A program made the position numbers and the translations under genes. Shown here one piece after another: positions 45,333 through 56,769 of a stretch of DNA of 64,000 nucleotides. Every line of letters begins with the position of its first letter. Position 1 is the first letter of the stretch. The DNA is from Pisaster brevispinus (taxonomy: Eukaryota; Echinodermata; Asteroidea; Forcipulatida; Asteriidae). The stretch is taken from NCBI GenBank assembly GCA_023634235.1, contig JAMKCF010000018.1, positions 11,110,768-11,174,767 on the forward strand. The letters run 5' to 3'. The notes under the pieces were generated by a model. It had not been told where the DNA came from and did no database searches. It saw only the letters and a list, made by a program, of their open reading frames with translations.

Positions 45333-45339
45333 GTTCGAA

Positions 45340-46315
45340 TCTCCACCCGGTAGGGTATGATTTTTGGAAACACAATAGACCTTTCCATTGTTGATAAACA
45401 AACCGCGCTGGTTGGTATGGACGGCCGAATGTTAGCAAAACATTCAATCGTGTTTACAGATACAAAAACAATTCAAAGTTTCAGACAACTTTCAACTTGC
45501 ATCCCATAATTGTTTTTGCTTTGAATTTATGGCTGCCCGTAGTTTTCCAACCTTTGTTGTCAAGCATTCGGGCTATGACGTTACAAGAGAAAGTTTTAAC
45601 ATGGCCTTGAAGGCATCATTTTTTTTAAATTTACATCCAAAAACCAAACATCTCAACGCATCTTAATACTACAATACACGTATGCAATTTCTGTCCATCC
45701 ACGCTAATTCTGAAATCCTTGAATTCCATTTTAAATTAACAATTTCCTGCTAATTATTTTCGTAGTGTGTGTATTTTCTAGTTATGTACTTTGTAATTTA
45801 AATATTGATGACGAACAGCTATATCCACTACTGCCACTGCTTACTAATAGAAATAACCTTCAATATTTCCCAATTCAAACAGGAATCTAAATATTTCTAT
45901 AATAACCAATTTTCCCCCCAACCGAGATTTTTTTGTAATTTAATTTATTCCTCGCCTTGGTTAGTTTCGTTTGACGACACTCATTAATACAAAAAAAATT
46001 CCTTACCCTGTTTTCACTCAATATTAGTCTTGAGTATTTTAATTGCCAAATACGTAGCGCTGATGCACTGCGCTGCATCGGAGTCCGTTTATTGACGGTA
46101 TCGACGTTACGCTCGAGTTGGCACAGCGGCTATAATACACTTAGCCAAGGTGTTCAATGGATTCAAAAAAGTATTAGTAAACGAAATAAAAAACAGGGAA
46201 AAAGCTGATCCACAAACCAACTCGCGTCGTTGGTGCTCAATGACGCTTATCAGTATTCTTATTGACATAATGAAACAATAAGTCAGGCGTTGTATGCTTC
46301 TTGATATTAATATTG
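45340..46315. other. Unassigned sequence
   Basis: Nothing supportable on either strand. Confidence 0.45.
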
Positions 46316-46318
46316 CCA

Positions 46319-46562
46319 ACACTCTAAAAATTCCTGAATCAGAATTTACTCGAATTTCGGGACCCGTGGGGCTCGACCAACTTCTGAGTCAGTATGCCAC
46401 AGAGTCTGTGTCAAAATGACCCACAAATTGGTCAAACTGGCTTATAATCTGAGTTGTAATTACATTTTGTTTTACCAGGTAAAGTCAAGCTGACCCATAA
46501 ATGTGACATGCCCCAATTATGGTACCTGGAATCTGGGTCGATTCTGACCCTGACAGGTCATT
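46319..46562. mobile_element. Palindromic MITE family F
   Basis: It starts ACACTCTAAAAATTCCTG and GAATCAGAATTTACTCG. The inverted half has GGTACCTGGAATCTGGGTCG and ATTCTGACCCTGACAGG. The core AAATTGGTCAAACTGG is shared with 61.9 kb. Confidence 0.8.
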
Positions 46563-46564
46563 AA

Positions 46565-47245
46565 AGGAAAAGAGTACCCCAGCACCAAACCTCAGAGGTA
46601 CAAAGAGATGTTAACTAGAAATGGAGCTTCGCAGATGAATTACTGTTATAAGTCCATATTGAGAGCTTTTAAGCGACTAATCCCTTTTCGGTCGTATTGT
46701 ATTTTTAATTAAAAGAAAAAAACAAAGTACACACATAAGTGAATCATAACAATACTGAATTTCTTATGCAAAGATAACAAGAAAAAGAAAAAAAGAGAAG
46801 ATTTGTTGTCATGCCTGACTATTGTTTTTGTATACTCGAGCCTCTGTGTGGTCCAAAAGAACAGACAAACAAACACTAGGTGAAAGCAGAACCACGGACT
46901 CACGTCCATTAAACAAGTTCAGGGCGACATTTTCCTTTAGCAATCCTTGCCTTTTGGTTTGCGTTCCCAAGAATCATTGTAATCCGATTTTGCTTCCCCA
47001 AATCTCTTATCTGGAGTCCCTGGTTAGCAGCCAGACAAATCTAAAATCAAAAGCAGCCCAAAATAAACCGACGATTAAAGTTGGGATCGAGTTCAGTTCA
47101 GACGATTCAAAACTCGATCCAAGTCTCGTCATCTCTATCACCAGAAACCAAAAGGGAAATGGATTAAAAGTTTTCCAATGAGATGCAAGTGCTGTCTTTT
47201 ACATTGTCTCCATGGTGCAAAGTCCGGATGAACATTACATTACAC
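46565..47245. other. Unassigned sequence
   Basis: A 119-codon plus-strand frame (46,822-47,181) has no recognised motif and no splice bracket. Confidence 0.35.
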
Positions 47246-47251
47246 AAAATA

Positions 47252-47478
47252 TACACTGCAAAAGCTGGGGGTGTTAACATGGACACCATGGTGTTGTCAC
47301 ATATAAACACCAAGAATAATCAAATTTACACGTTTGGATGTTAAAAAAGCACAAACTTCTTCCAAAACAATTGCATTGGTGTTATTTTAACATCTTATTA
47401 TGTTAATTTTGATTTTCTCTTAAGTTATATGTGACAACTACCATGGTGTAAATTTAACACCCCAGTTCTGCAATGCAT
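47252..47478. mobile_element. MITE family E, full copy
   Basis: TACACTGCAAAAGCTGGGGG, TGTTAACATGGACACC and GGTGTTGTCACATA on the left. ATGTGACAACTACCATGG and TGTAAATTTAACACCCC, then AGTTCTGCA, on the right. Confidence 0.88.
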
Positions 47479-47479
47479 A

Positions 47480-48335
47480 ACATGATACATAAATCACATT
47501 ACATTCAGTCAGCACACTCGTACCGTTAACATTGCCCATATTTAATAAGCGAAGAAAATGAATTTTAAAACATAGCCCAAATTCTAATCATATTAAAAGA
47601 TTTGACTCTTTTTTGAAGAGCAACACATGTACTTAGAAACAACATGCCTTTCTAAATCTGAAGTTTGAGGTTGAAGTTCGAGAAGTCAACACATGTACGT
47701 GCATGCCTACTCTTTAATATTGGTCAATTCCCACTGAAGATTCTTGATGCAGACGATTGTAGTCTTTCCTCGGGCCGTATTTCCTCCAGATTATATAGTT
47801 GGATTGGAAACACCGTGTTCCCCCTAGGCAACTAACGCCAAACCTAGACTACGACTTAAAGCTAGGGGGATTACGTATCGATATAACTTCCAGGCAGTTC
47901 CGCCATGGTTGACATGGTCCAAGCTCTTATCAAAATTTCTAAATTCGATTATTGTCCAAATGAAAATATTGACGACCTAGAAATATAGGGTCAGTACACT
48001 CAGAGAGGCGAATGAGCTGACACAATGTCCCGGTAGTGACCTGAAATTGAAAAATAAGAACATTAGAGATTGAATTTTAAGTAAGCCTCGAGGAATTTAA
48101 GCTGTGACTATCACGTTGTTCAATCAGTGACGAATACAAATGAATGCTTTGGGGAATTTACAATGATGTTCACTAAAATGACATGCTTTTATGCAATATC
48201 GTTATAAAACAACAATGGTTTAAAACAACAATGGTTTGAAGGGGCTGTTCGCGTTACGTACTCGTAGTTTTAAGATTCGAAAGTCGATTCGATTTACCAT
48301 AATGAGAAAGGTAAATTAAAATTTTCAAAGTTTAA
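47480..48335. other. Unassigned sequence
   Basis: Includes a two-copy AAAACAACAATGGTTT repeat near 48,205-48,240. No exon is supported. Confidence 0.45.
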
Positions 48336-48339
48336 TCTA

Positions 48340-48520
48340 TAACGTACTAAAATTATATCAAGGAATAAACCACAAGGGGAAGTGACTGGGTAAACTTTAA
48401 ATGATTTTGGTTTTGACAAAGAAAATATGGCTGAAGCAAACTTGAACCAACGACCTCCGGATTAACGTACCGGCGCTCTACCACTGAGCTATCCAGCCCT
48501 ATGTTGGCGGTCTCCCTATT
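48340..48520 (-). mobile_element. tRNA-Asn-like SINE
   Basis: The head (48,429-48,498) folds as a near-complete tRNA: acceptor GGCTGGA/TTCAGCC, D arm GCTC/GAGC, and anticodon arm CCGGT-ACGTTAA-TCCGG giving GTT (Asn), but with C in place of U33. The T arm is broken (GTTGGTTCAAGTTTGC) and one base is missing. A body follows on the minus side (TTTACCCAGTCACTTCCCC, TTGTGGTTTATTCC). It is read as a SINE, not a working tRNA. Confidence 0.65.
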
Positions 48521-48842
48521 AGTCAATATCTTTGTTTGAGGTGCCAGTCAGAAGCTAAAAAAAATTAACTCCTTCTGTTATCAGACGAATTTAACATTAC
48601 AAAGAGTTGTCACTCACCACACTTTTCAAATTGTTCAATCAAACAATTAGCAATTCGTTTTTAGAGTAGAAAGTAAAGTCAGAGCCACGTTTTATCATAG
48701 AGAGTCATTACTTAAACACTAAATAAAGTAATTGTCAACAGATAATGTACATACTCCTTTTTATTTGAGCAAAATATTATCCGATATAAGTTGCTACGTT
48801 TTTGAAAAAAAAAATCAAATTGTGGGGTCCAAAACACAACGG

Positions 48843-48905
48843 AACAATGGACCCCACAAGGGAATTCTTTGTTCAACTTGGACCCTACAGGGGAATTCTT
48901 CAGAA
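48843..48905. repeat. Short imperfect direct repeat
   Basis: GGACCCCACAAGGGAATTCTT and GGACCCTACAGGGGAATTCTT lie about 40 bp apart. Confidence 0.7.
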
Positions 48906-48956
48906 AAGGGAATAATAGAGCAACGATAGCAGGACCCCACAGGCCACCATCCGTAG

Positions 48957-49020
48957 GGTGTGTGTGTGTGGGTGTGGGGGACGTTTATATTCTCTTTTAG
49001 ATTACGCAACTCACAAAAAA
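48957..49020. repeat. TG-rich stretch and A run
   Basis: GTGTGTGTGTGTGGGTGTGG, then A10 near 49,016. Confidence 0.8.
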
Positions 49021-49024
49021 AAAA

Positions 49025-49930
49025 AACCAAGGAATCAGTGGACGGGGCTAATTATACACAAGCCGTGGGGCTAATTCTAAACAATATTTCCCATGGATGC
49101 ATTCCTACTTTTGATATTGAGTTGTTTAATCATGGCCATTTGCGACCATGCGTCTTGCTAACGGACTCATGTAAAAACATATTGTTACAAAATGGTGTAA
49201 CATGACAAAAGATGCATCCATTCTTTTCAAATACACTAATGTTAAAACAACAGCATAAATTAATATGAAAACATATTTATATAAATCGCAATCTGGGCTT
49301 TTTCTCAAAGAGCTGAGACTGATCTTAAAAGCAAATCAATTTTAACTGCCAGGGCAAAGTGTGATGTCACAATACAAATCACTAGGTGATATTGACAACT
49401 CATCTTAAGATGAATCTTAGTGCTTGTGAACGCTGTACCTTATTATGTCATTGTAAATGGGGAAGGGGGTGTTGTTAAATGTTATTTTGGGTTTGCAAAT
49501 CAAAGTATATTAAAAATATAAAAACAAATAAGTCATTAAAACAAAAATAGGAACAAAAAACAAAAAACAGCATCTGTATTCATTTCGTGCCAACAAATAT
49601 TAAAATACATATATATTCCAAATGAACATTACTTTTTAAATATCTTAACCACTGAAATCGCTATAGACAGTTTTTTACCTTTCAAATCGGAGAAAGTACT
49701 GGCAACGTATCGTTGATGAGTCAAATAGCCCTGCAAAGCATAGGCAGCTGAGCTCACAAGCCAGTCTTGACGGAGGGCCATGATTGTTGACTATAATAAC
49801 AAGATAAGAGTCTTAAAGCAGTAGTGCCAAGTCCCCCATCACAAAATGCTCACGGCAATGGTGTAATATTAAGGCCCAGAGCTTTGCATTCAAGATGGTC
49901 AAGAAGCGTAATGAAATAGCCTGGTGAAAC
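49025..49930. other. Unassigned AT-rich sequence
   Basis: No repeat family or exon is supported. Confidence 0.45.
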
Positions 49931-49938
49931 GCACCGGA

Positions 49939-49953
49939 CCACCAGAGGGCGCT
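49939..49953 (+). promoter_or_regulatory. CTCF-like core motif, perfect to consensus
   Basis: CCACCAGAGGGCGCT fits CCASYAGRKGGCRSY at every position. It is the best motif of this type seen. Binding is inferred from vertebrate and bilaterian CTCF consensus only. Confidence 0.4.
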
Positions 49954-50149
49954 TACGGGTATATACGTGCCTTCAACAACAAGCCAAATTATGAGGCGGT
50001 TTCATCATTCTGTTACACAGCCGTCTGTGTTGGAGTTGGAACAATCCAAACTGTACGTTCAAACGCAATTATCATTAAAATAAAATATCAGTATCAATTC
50101 AATAGAATAGTATTTTGTAACTTACAGTAAAGCGTCTTTTGTCTTAACA

Positions 50150-50430
50150 ATACTAATATTTATTGCTCTGATAAACAGGTATACTTAAGACGCTTTTAAA
50201 CATTTCACTGTCCCTTTTTGAAGGGCCTATGCATTCATGAAACCATATCAACTCCTTTGGAGTATGCAGCTCCGGCAGCCAAATTGACACACACAATTTG
50301 TTAATCATTCCCATCAACAATACCCTCGCAGGATTTGTTCCTAGGTGATGATGAGAAGCAGTTAAAGTTATACAGTCAAGCATCTTGCCCCAAAGCATAG
50401 TGTCTCAACCGGGATTTGAACCTACTTCTG
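50150..50430 (-). mobile_element. tRNA-derived SINE-like repeat
   Basis: The minus strand has a B box (AGGTTCAAATCCCGGTTGAG), then ACACTATGCTTTGGGGCAAG, which mirrors the GACAC..TTG.CAAG layout after the B box in family B. A unique body follows. Only one copy is seen here, so family status rests on the head. Confidence 0.5.
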
Positions 50431-50780
50431 ATGAATGAGCTTCTTTTTGTACACGATACTCCATCCTGTCTTATGTTTTAATCTTGGTTTTGGTATAACA
50501 TAAAACGTACAGTTCTTGATCTTTAGTCCCAGACTTGAAAGTCACAACCACGGGTTTAAAAAAATAATTCTTCCAAGCTGATTAGGTCTTCAGTTTTTCA
50601 CAAATAGGCCTATATTGTTAACATCAAAATGAGGACAAAAATGGTACGATGTCTGTTCATAATGACTGTAAAAGATGATTTTGTACAGTGAAGAAATATG
50701 TTTATAATAATGAACCCCGTGTCCTCCTACATACATTAGTCAACAGTTTTGTATTTCATTGTTTTTTCCCAATTGCAAAG

Positions 50781-51029
50781 CCCACCGGGTCGAACGTCTT
50801 TGATGTCCTATACTGGACCGTTCCACATTATCTAAGGGGTATTTTTATGTGCTGGGAAAATAGTACCACACCTAGTGTACACAATCTACCACATGGCTTA
50901 GCGAGAGTGTCAACAATGCCCACATACAACCAGCCCTCTGATAAAGTGGAACCATTCCTGCAATCTGTTTATTGTTTCGGGCAGTGCCCTTGTGTCTGGC
51001 AAGCCTCTGAGCAGCTATGCGGTTTCAAG
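50781..51029 (+). CDS. Candidate exon, product unknown
   Basis: An acceptor with a good pyrimidine tract (TTCATTGTTTTTTCCC, then AAAG) opens 249 nt, exactly 83 codons without a stop. It closes at TTCAAG/GTACAC. It begins PTGSNVFDVLYWTVPHYLRG and ends FGQCPCVWQASEQLCGFK. Both ends are phase 0, so it could join the exon at 52,727 in frame. The donor is weak after GTA, the frame runs on beyond it, and no domain is recognised. Confidence 0.22.
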
Positions 51030-51031
51030 GT

Positions 51032-52115
51032 ACACCCACCCCACCCCGCACCACAATTGAAGTTACCAGGGGGCATGTACAACATTGGTGTGATATTCGG
51101 TAGACGACACCAAATATACAAAGGTTTATAAACAAATTAATGTCTTGGATCTCTCACTGTGATTGACTCAAGTCACTGTCCTCAGCTTCCTGGAACTCAA
51201 AAATGTAGTCTCACTGGGATGTTGATAGAGAATCAAATACTTCTTACTGTGTACCCCTTCCAAGGGTCTCCTATGGCGTCACACGCAGCGTTTTGCGTGT
51301 TGTTACGTAGTTTGTCGAGTGTCACTTGACAACATGAATATTTCGTCGAATTACAGGACATTGCCCCGTGGTGTTAACATGCAACTCCAGGTTGTCAATG
51401 ATAGTTGATAACAGTCATGTTTTATACCTGGGTAGATTTGATGTGTCGTCTTTCGATAAACTTGTTGGAGATTCTGTCACTGATAGAACTCAAGAGCACG
51501 CTATCACAGTTTCTTCAATGTGCCAGTAATAGAAAAGTGCTATGAGGAAAAACAAAGAACGATATCATTGGTTTTTATCTTAATCGTCATGGGTAGAAGT
51601 TCGCTTAACTGCACTCTACCAGGAGTGGGCGTTTGAAAACGCATGAAAGTTAAAACAATTGAAATCAATACAATGGTTTTGTGCTGTATTAGTGGTTTTG
51701 TACTTGTTTTTATGGTAACCCATTATACAAAGTAAACGTTCAGAACTTGACCCAGGAAAACTAATACCAACAATGTGTAATCCATAAATTGAAATGTTAG
51801 AAATTATGCAAATCGCTGCAAGCTTTCTACATTGGTTGATGCAGAATCTTCACGATAACTGGGTATTGTAAGAACTCTACACCCACATCTCCGTACTCCG
51901 TGGCAACGGGCTCAATTGAGGCGAGACAGACACCAAATACAACCGTTCTCTGTGTACTGCAGTACACCCAGTGCCTCCTAGATTGGTTTTGAAGTGTTGT
52001 TGTTAGAGTAGAAAAAGAACTCGACATGTTTTAAACATCGTTTTTATTAGTAAGCTGTCCGAAATCACTGTTCTTTTGAAAAGCACGTTTACGTGTATTG
52101 ATTTTTACACGGATT
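51032..52115. other. Unassigned sequence
   Basis: Nothing supportable. It could be intron if the flanking exon candidates are real. Confidence 0.4.
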
Positions 52116-52118
52116 ATC

Positions 52119-52265
52119 GGATCAAAATTGGTCCGGAATCCGGGCACAGAAGGCCTGACTTATTGCCGGGGTCAGACTAATCCGAAGAAAAGAAAAAAAA
52201 TAACTCGGATTCTGCTAAGGTACCCAGATCCGGGTGAATTCTGACCCGGAATATTTTGAGTATAC
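52119..52265. mobile_element. MITE family F, partial
   Basis: GGTCCGGAATCCGGGCAC and CCGGGGTCAGACTAATCC on the left. GATCCGGGTGAATTCTGAC, CCGGAA on the right. Confidence 0.7.
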
Positions 52266-52726
52266 GCCGTTCCTTTAGGGACAATAGGCAGCTGCCATTG
52301 ATGGGATTTGAACCGGGGTCAATAGTTTTGTTTCAGGTAGAGTATAACTTTTGGAAGTTTTGGCTGGTGTATGATGTATTCTCTAGAATATTATGTATCA
52401 TAATTTATTGATCTTGTTATAATGCACGATTAAACTATTGGGTGTTTATGATTGTCTTTTTTCGGTGTACGAGGTTGCTAGCTTGATATACCCACTGCTC
52501 TGAAGACTCATTCATACAGTGTAACGCTTTACTACCCTGGCAGTTTCACTGGGATGACATTATGTGCGGGAACCCTTTAGCACTCAATGTAGACTTGTGC
52601 ATGTCGCTTCCTTGCTTAACCCGCTAATTGCAAATGGTCGACCCACTTTTTACGCAGTGGCGTCTCATGCCCTCGACACAGCACGGAAGTGTAAACAAGT
52701 ATTTATATCTATATGATCTTTTTTAG

Positions 52727-52828
52727 CTGGAGGAACAGAGCTTCCGTAGGCGTGACGACTCGTGTGCTGTAGACCAAGTAATGGACATGCTCTTCCACGA
52801 ACTGAATGATCACCAGCAACAAATCAAG
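52727..52828 (+). CDS. Coiled-coil-like exon
   Basis: A clean acceptor (GATCTTTTTTAG) and donor (ATCAAG/GTAAAT) bound 102 nt, exactly 34 codons without a stop. It reads LEEQSFRRRDDSCAVDQVMD then MLFHELNDHQQQIK. The composition (E, Q, D, L, H) and spacing of L, M and I suit an alpha-helical coiled coil. GC is higher than in the flanking introns. It ends in phase 0 and continues in frame into the block at 54,153 (VSNELNEYQELQ), which repeats the ELN-x-x-Q pattern. The gene family is not recognised. Confidence 0.5.
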
Positions 52829-52839
52829 GTAAATCCCTG

Positions 52840-53700
52840 CTTTATTGTCTCATACTTTCAACGTATTTCATGCATTTGAAATTTGTATCAAGACACGGTT
52901 TTGACTATTTTGTGTGTGCACTTACTGATGGCCAGCCTTGCTACTCTATAGATATCCATGAAGTATGGGGAGCTATAGAATGTGGATGTTTTTACCGTTC
53001 AGTGCGTTCGTCTGGTTGTTAGATCATGCCAAGTTACATTTGGATGCTTGGCCTATTTGTGGCGACACGTTGGAAAGCTCGTTCCGGTTTCATGTTTCTG
53101 ATAATATGAATGTATACTGTAAAGGGATGTTACATTATGATCTAGAGGGGTCAAAAGTTGAAACCGCCAAATAGTCTAGTTGCAAGAAAATGCTCAATGA
53201 AACCTGGTACCCGTGATTGAAAGTACTATCCACTTTCGAGAGAACACAGTTATGACGACTTGGTGTTTCTGTATTTTAGTTCACGGTATTATTTTTTACG
53301 TTCCCCAATAAAGGAATAAGTATAACTTAAAGCAAAACGTATCGTGAAAACTGGGCAGATTTTAATGTTGCCTAATTTCATACTTGGAGCTGTTCAGAAC
53401 CTTATCAGACAGTCATTGTTCAGTGAGACATGTTACCTGCAGCAAAATTAGTCCTACTTTATCAGACGATGTGTTCTCATCAGATAACAGTTACTCTGTT
53501 TGGCAAGTCTATGATATTGGGCCAAAGTTGTTGAAATAAAAAACAGTTTATTTCTGTACGCCTGATTTAGGGTTAATGCTGTACTGTACAAATCACCCCA
53601 CCACAAAACAAAACAAAAAAATAAAAAAAATCTTGTCACAGAGACTGCTTTAATTATTTTAATTATTCAAATTATACAGACAACCTTATGTTTCGAAATC
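52840..53700. other. Probable intron of the coiled-coil gene
   Basis: No repeat or exon was identified. The stretch leads into the telomere-like minisatellite. Confidence 0.4.
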
Positions 53701-53720
53701 CTCCTCATCCTTTACACGCT

Positions 53721-54118
53721 AGGGGTAGGATTAGGGTTAGGCACGTGAGGGTTGGGGTTGGGGCTGTTAGGATTAGGGTTGGGTACGTTAGGGCTAGTGT
53801 AAGGGTTAGGTACGTTAAGGCTAGTGTAAGGGTTAGGTACGTTAGGGTTAGGGTTATGGTTGAGGTTAGGCACGTTATGGCTAGGGTTAGGTACGTTAGG
53901 GCTAGGGTTAGAGTAAGGGTTGGGTACGTTAGGGCTTGGGTTAGGCTTAGGGTTAGGTACAATGGGATAAGGGTTAGGCACGTTAGGGTTATGGTTAGGT
54001 GAGTGAGGGCTAGGGTTAGGTACGCGAGGGCTTGGGTTAGGTCCGTGAGGGCTAGGGCTAGGTTTACGAACGCTAGGGCTAGGGTTAGGATTTGGGTTAG
54101 GATCAGGGTTAGGTACGT
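53721..54118 (+). repeat. Degenerate telomere-like (TTAGGG) minisatellite
   Basis: About 400 bp of GGGTTAGG, GGGCTAGG and GGGTTGGG hexamer variants, punctuated about every 24-36 bp by TACGT or CACGT words (roughly ten copies). The G-rich strand is plus throughout. Because units are multiples of 3, long frames stay open on both strands with RVR/YVR or LTL/NPN repeats. These are not proteins. It ends about 30 bp before the last coiled-coil exon candidate. Confidence 0.9.
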
Positions 54119-54152
54119 CCAAGTTTGTGCAGTGTAGATAAACCTAAAACAG

Positions 54153-54263
54153 GTCAGCAATGAACTGAACGAATACCAGGAGCTCCAAAATAAAATGCAA
54201 AAATGTGAATATCATTTAAATGAGGACCTTACAGCACTGCGCCTATGCTCTGTACGAAAATAA
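54153..54263 (+). CDS. Possible terminal coiled-coil exon
   Basis: After AAAACAG, 36 codons run to TAA: VSNELNEYQELQNKMQKCEY then HLNEDLTALRLCSVRK. It continues the frame of the exon at 52,727-52,828 and keeps a heptad-like spacing of L, Y and M. AATAAA lies 28 bases after the stop (54,291-54,296), which fits a 3' end. The acceptor is weak because the upstream DNA is the G-rich minisatellite and not a pyrimidine tract. Confidence 0.38.
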   Translation, partial: VSNELNEYQELQNKMQKCEYHLNEDLTALRLCSVRK

Positions 54264-54299
54264 GAAGACATTTTGTGACAAAAAGGAACCAATAAAACC

Positions 54300-54780
54300 A
54301 TAGATAAATAAAAGACATTCCAAGATTCAAACAAACAAAACAAATCAGAAAAGAAAAGGAAAAAAAAAACCCGTTGCCTTGAGCAGCTTTAAACACGACA
54401 TGAAACGAATCTGTTATTCGCGTTACTTGAGAATTTGAGTCACTGGGAAATTGAGTAGATTGGTGGAGTAATGACTCGTATGAACTGATTTGCATGAGTG
54501 ATCAAGTTATGGAGGTCTCAGCGCCAGAATGGAGTGTCTGGTTTAAATCATTGACACTTACGTTACGTCCCATCGCGAATAAGTTGTACTTTATGTTACA
54601 GTTGTTCTTGAAATTTATGTGCAAGCCTTAAATATTTGTGTATAGTTATTGATGAGGTATCGGTCGTTTAAGGAATCTGCTTTTAACGTTTTGATTACAG
54701 GTCATACAAATTTGATGTGTTTCGTTGAGCGTTATTACTTTTCTTAGCATGAAATTTCAATATAAACGGGAATAAATTTG
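54300..54780. other. Unassigned sequence
   Basis: No feature is supported beyond the possible poly(A) signal at its start. Confidence 0.45.
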
Positions 54781-54784
54781 GTTT

Positions 54785-54919
54785 GTACACTCCAGCAACC
54801 GGGGGCGTTACAAAAGACACATAAGGTGTTGTCACATTTTTGATTAACAATTTCATTTACATTCGTGTTATATAAACACCCTATGGTGTTAATTTTAACA
54901 CCCCGGTTTTTACAGTGTG
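54785..54919. mobile_element. MITE family E, shortened
   Basis: TACACTCCAGCAACCGGGGG, GGTGTTGTCACATTTTTG, then GTGTTATATAAACACCC, GGTGTTAATTTTAACACCCC, GGTTTTTACAGTGTG. Confidence 0.8.
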
Positions 54920-55126
54920 TATGTTGTGGCAATATTTAAAAACTGTCTGAAACTATATTATTAATTTCTTTATTAGTAGAAGTCATGGTTTTGGTAATTC
55001 AGTAGGGGTTTGAACGTAAGGCAATGTTTTCACAATTTAGACTGGAATTTTTCTACCGAATGATTTATTACAGAAGGTTGACTTTAGTCAATATTTACTT
55101 ATTTCTAATTATTTGCTACCCACCAA

Positions 55127-55240
55127 TTAGTTCCGCTAAATCAAGCCACTAATCAGTTCTGCTAAAACTAATAACTATAAATTAGTTTTGCTAAAACTAG
55201 CTTTGCTAAAACTAATCACTAATTAGTTCTGCTTAAACTT
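55127..55240. repeat. ~21-bp degenerate minisatellite
   Basis: CACTAATTAGTTCTGCTAAA-like units recur about six times with variation (ATCAGTTCTGC, AATTAGTTTTGC, ACTAGCTTTGC). Confidence 0.8.
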
Positions 55241-55244
55241 TTAA

Positions 55245-55820
55245 CGAATATTGAAGATTTTCTCTGTCAAAAAAAATAAATAAATACAAACAAAAGGTGT
55301 TCGCACACGTATTGCTCGAACACCTAATAAAATGTGTCATCGTTTCGTGTTCCAAATGAATAAATCATGGCCGGGGGTTGCAACTAAACGAACATGTGCC
55401 GCAAACTAATTTTCAATTTGACCCCATTCCGGTTATGCATTTATTGAAATGTAACTAAGTAAACACAATTAATTGAAACAAAGATAATTGACTCACCGTA
55501 ATGAAGATCTAGGAACGTATACTAACTAGCATATTCAACCCCAATATATTTATTATGTTTTGATGGACCCAATTTTACAACTTTGTTTCAATAAATAACT
55601 CAAATTCTTTATTGGCCAAAGTGATGCATCACAACATTGCCTTATGTGTTGTCTACTAGTGGCTTTTAAACAGTGTCAATCAATCAATTATTGTGGCTCG
55701 TTCATGTATAGCAAAACCTACAAACTCCATTGCACTTGTTAGTGTCACACTGTAGTCACAGACACAGGAAATGTATCCATTCATAATCTCAAAGCTTTCA
55801 TGAAGAACTCTCTTGAATGG
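55245..55820. other. Unassigned AT-rich sequence
   Basis: No feature is supported. Confidence 0.45.
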
Positions 55821-55822
55821 CT

Positions 55823-56010
55823 CTAAATTAAGGTACTGTTTTCTGGTTGAAAGCCCACGTTTTCATTATCCAGCGCGTCTTTGTCCAGCCCTCCAAACAG
55901 AAAAGGTCCACCCATGGGACATGTCCGCTTGCCAACGGAACATCTTTTAATAAACTTGAAGTAGCGAATGACGTTCTGGAGGTGAGCGGCCTGACTCAAT
56001 TTCACTCGCC
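55823..56010 (-). CDS. Weak exon candidate, open on both strands
   Basis: The minus strand is open for about 66 codons with coding-like third positions (KRTCPMGGPFLFGGLDKDAL, then DNENVGF). The opposite strand is also open and has a possible donor (CTGGAG/GTGAGC at 55,981). Neither strand has a good acceptor. No domain is recognised, so strand and reality are both uncertain. Confidence 0.18.
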
Positions 56011-56133
56011 TTATTCCCGAGGCGGTTCACTGCCGCCAAATCGATAAGTACATGTACATCCGGTTAAGGAAAATGAGATTAGTGTTGTGGGAAGCTCTGG
56101 TGGCTGATAGTCAATTCATATCATTTAGACGAG

Positions 56134-56161
56134 GTCATCGTGACAAAAAGGTCACGATGAC
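56134..56161. repeat. Perfect 11-bp hairpin
   Basis: GTCATCGTGAC and GTCACGATGAC are exact inverse copies around AAAAAG. A TGACGTCA word overlaps the right arm. Confidence 0.8.
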
Positions 56162-56769
56162 GTCATACTGAGGTTGCACCAATACGGAAATGAAAGCAAA
56201 CTTTTATTGTAATCTGGTCACTATCAACAAGTGTCAAGCATTTACCTGGCAGCTTGGTTGCAAACAACAAACATTTACGGGACTGTTTTCACAAATATAC
56301 ATGCCAAAACATGCACTGCACTAACTGTAATAGAAATACTGAGTCCTCTCTATATTTAACAATAGTTATGTTGTGTAATAGTATTTGCGGTTCATTTGCG
56401 TATTTGAAGCGTTACTTATCAAAAACAACGGAAGTTGTCAATGTTTACAATTGGCAGCCACAATGACAGGTAAATCATCGCTAAAATGTGCGAACTTTCA
56501 AAGTGGAAGCTAATGTGTACAACTGCTTGATGTTACTTCTAAATATGCAGTTTTAGCGCTTTCTCTAAATTTACAGGCGTCTTCAATTGTAGCTTTACGG
56601 CAGGTATCCAAAGCAATGTTTAAATTTAGGAATTCGTTTATGGCATCTTGTAAGGGTTTGCATAATGCCATGCAAACTGCTGCAAACCAGCCAGAAAACC
56701 CCGCGGCAAAATCCTTCTCAACTGCAAAGTACAGTCGGTTTGTTATATATTATGTGCAATACACACTAC

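Noticed and set aside
46822..47181. 119-codon plus-strand frame
   Set aside because: No recognised domain or splice bracket; chance length.
48429..48498. Functional tRNA-Asn gene
   Set aside because: Acceptor, D and anticodon arms are good, but position 33 is C, the T arm does not pair and one base is missing. A SINE-like body follows.
53688..54160. Long frames open on both strands with RVR/YVR or LTL/NPN repeats
   Set aside because: The TTAGGG-variant minisatellite has a unit that is a multiple of three, so frames stay open by construction.
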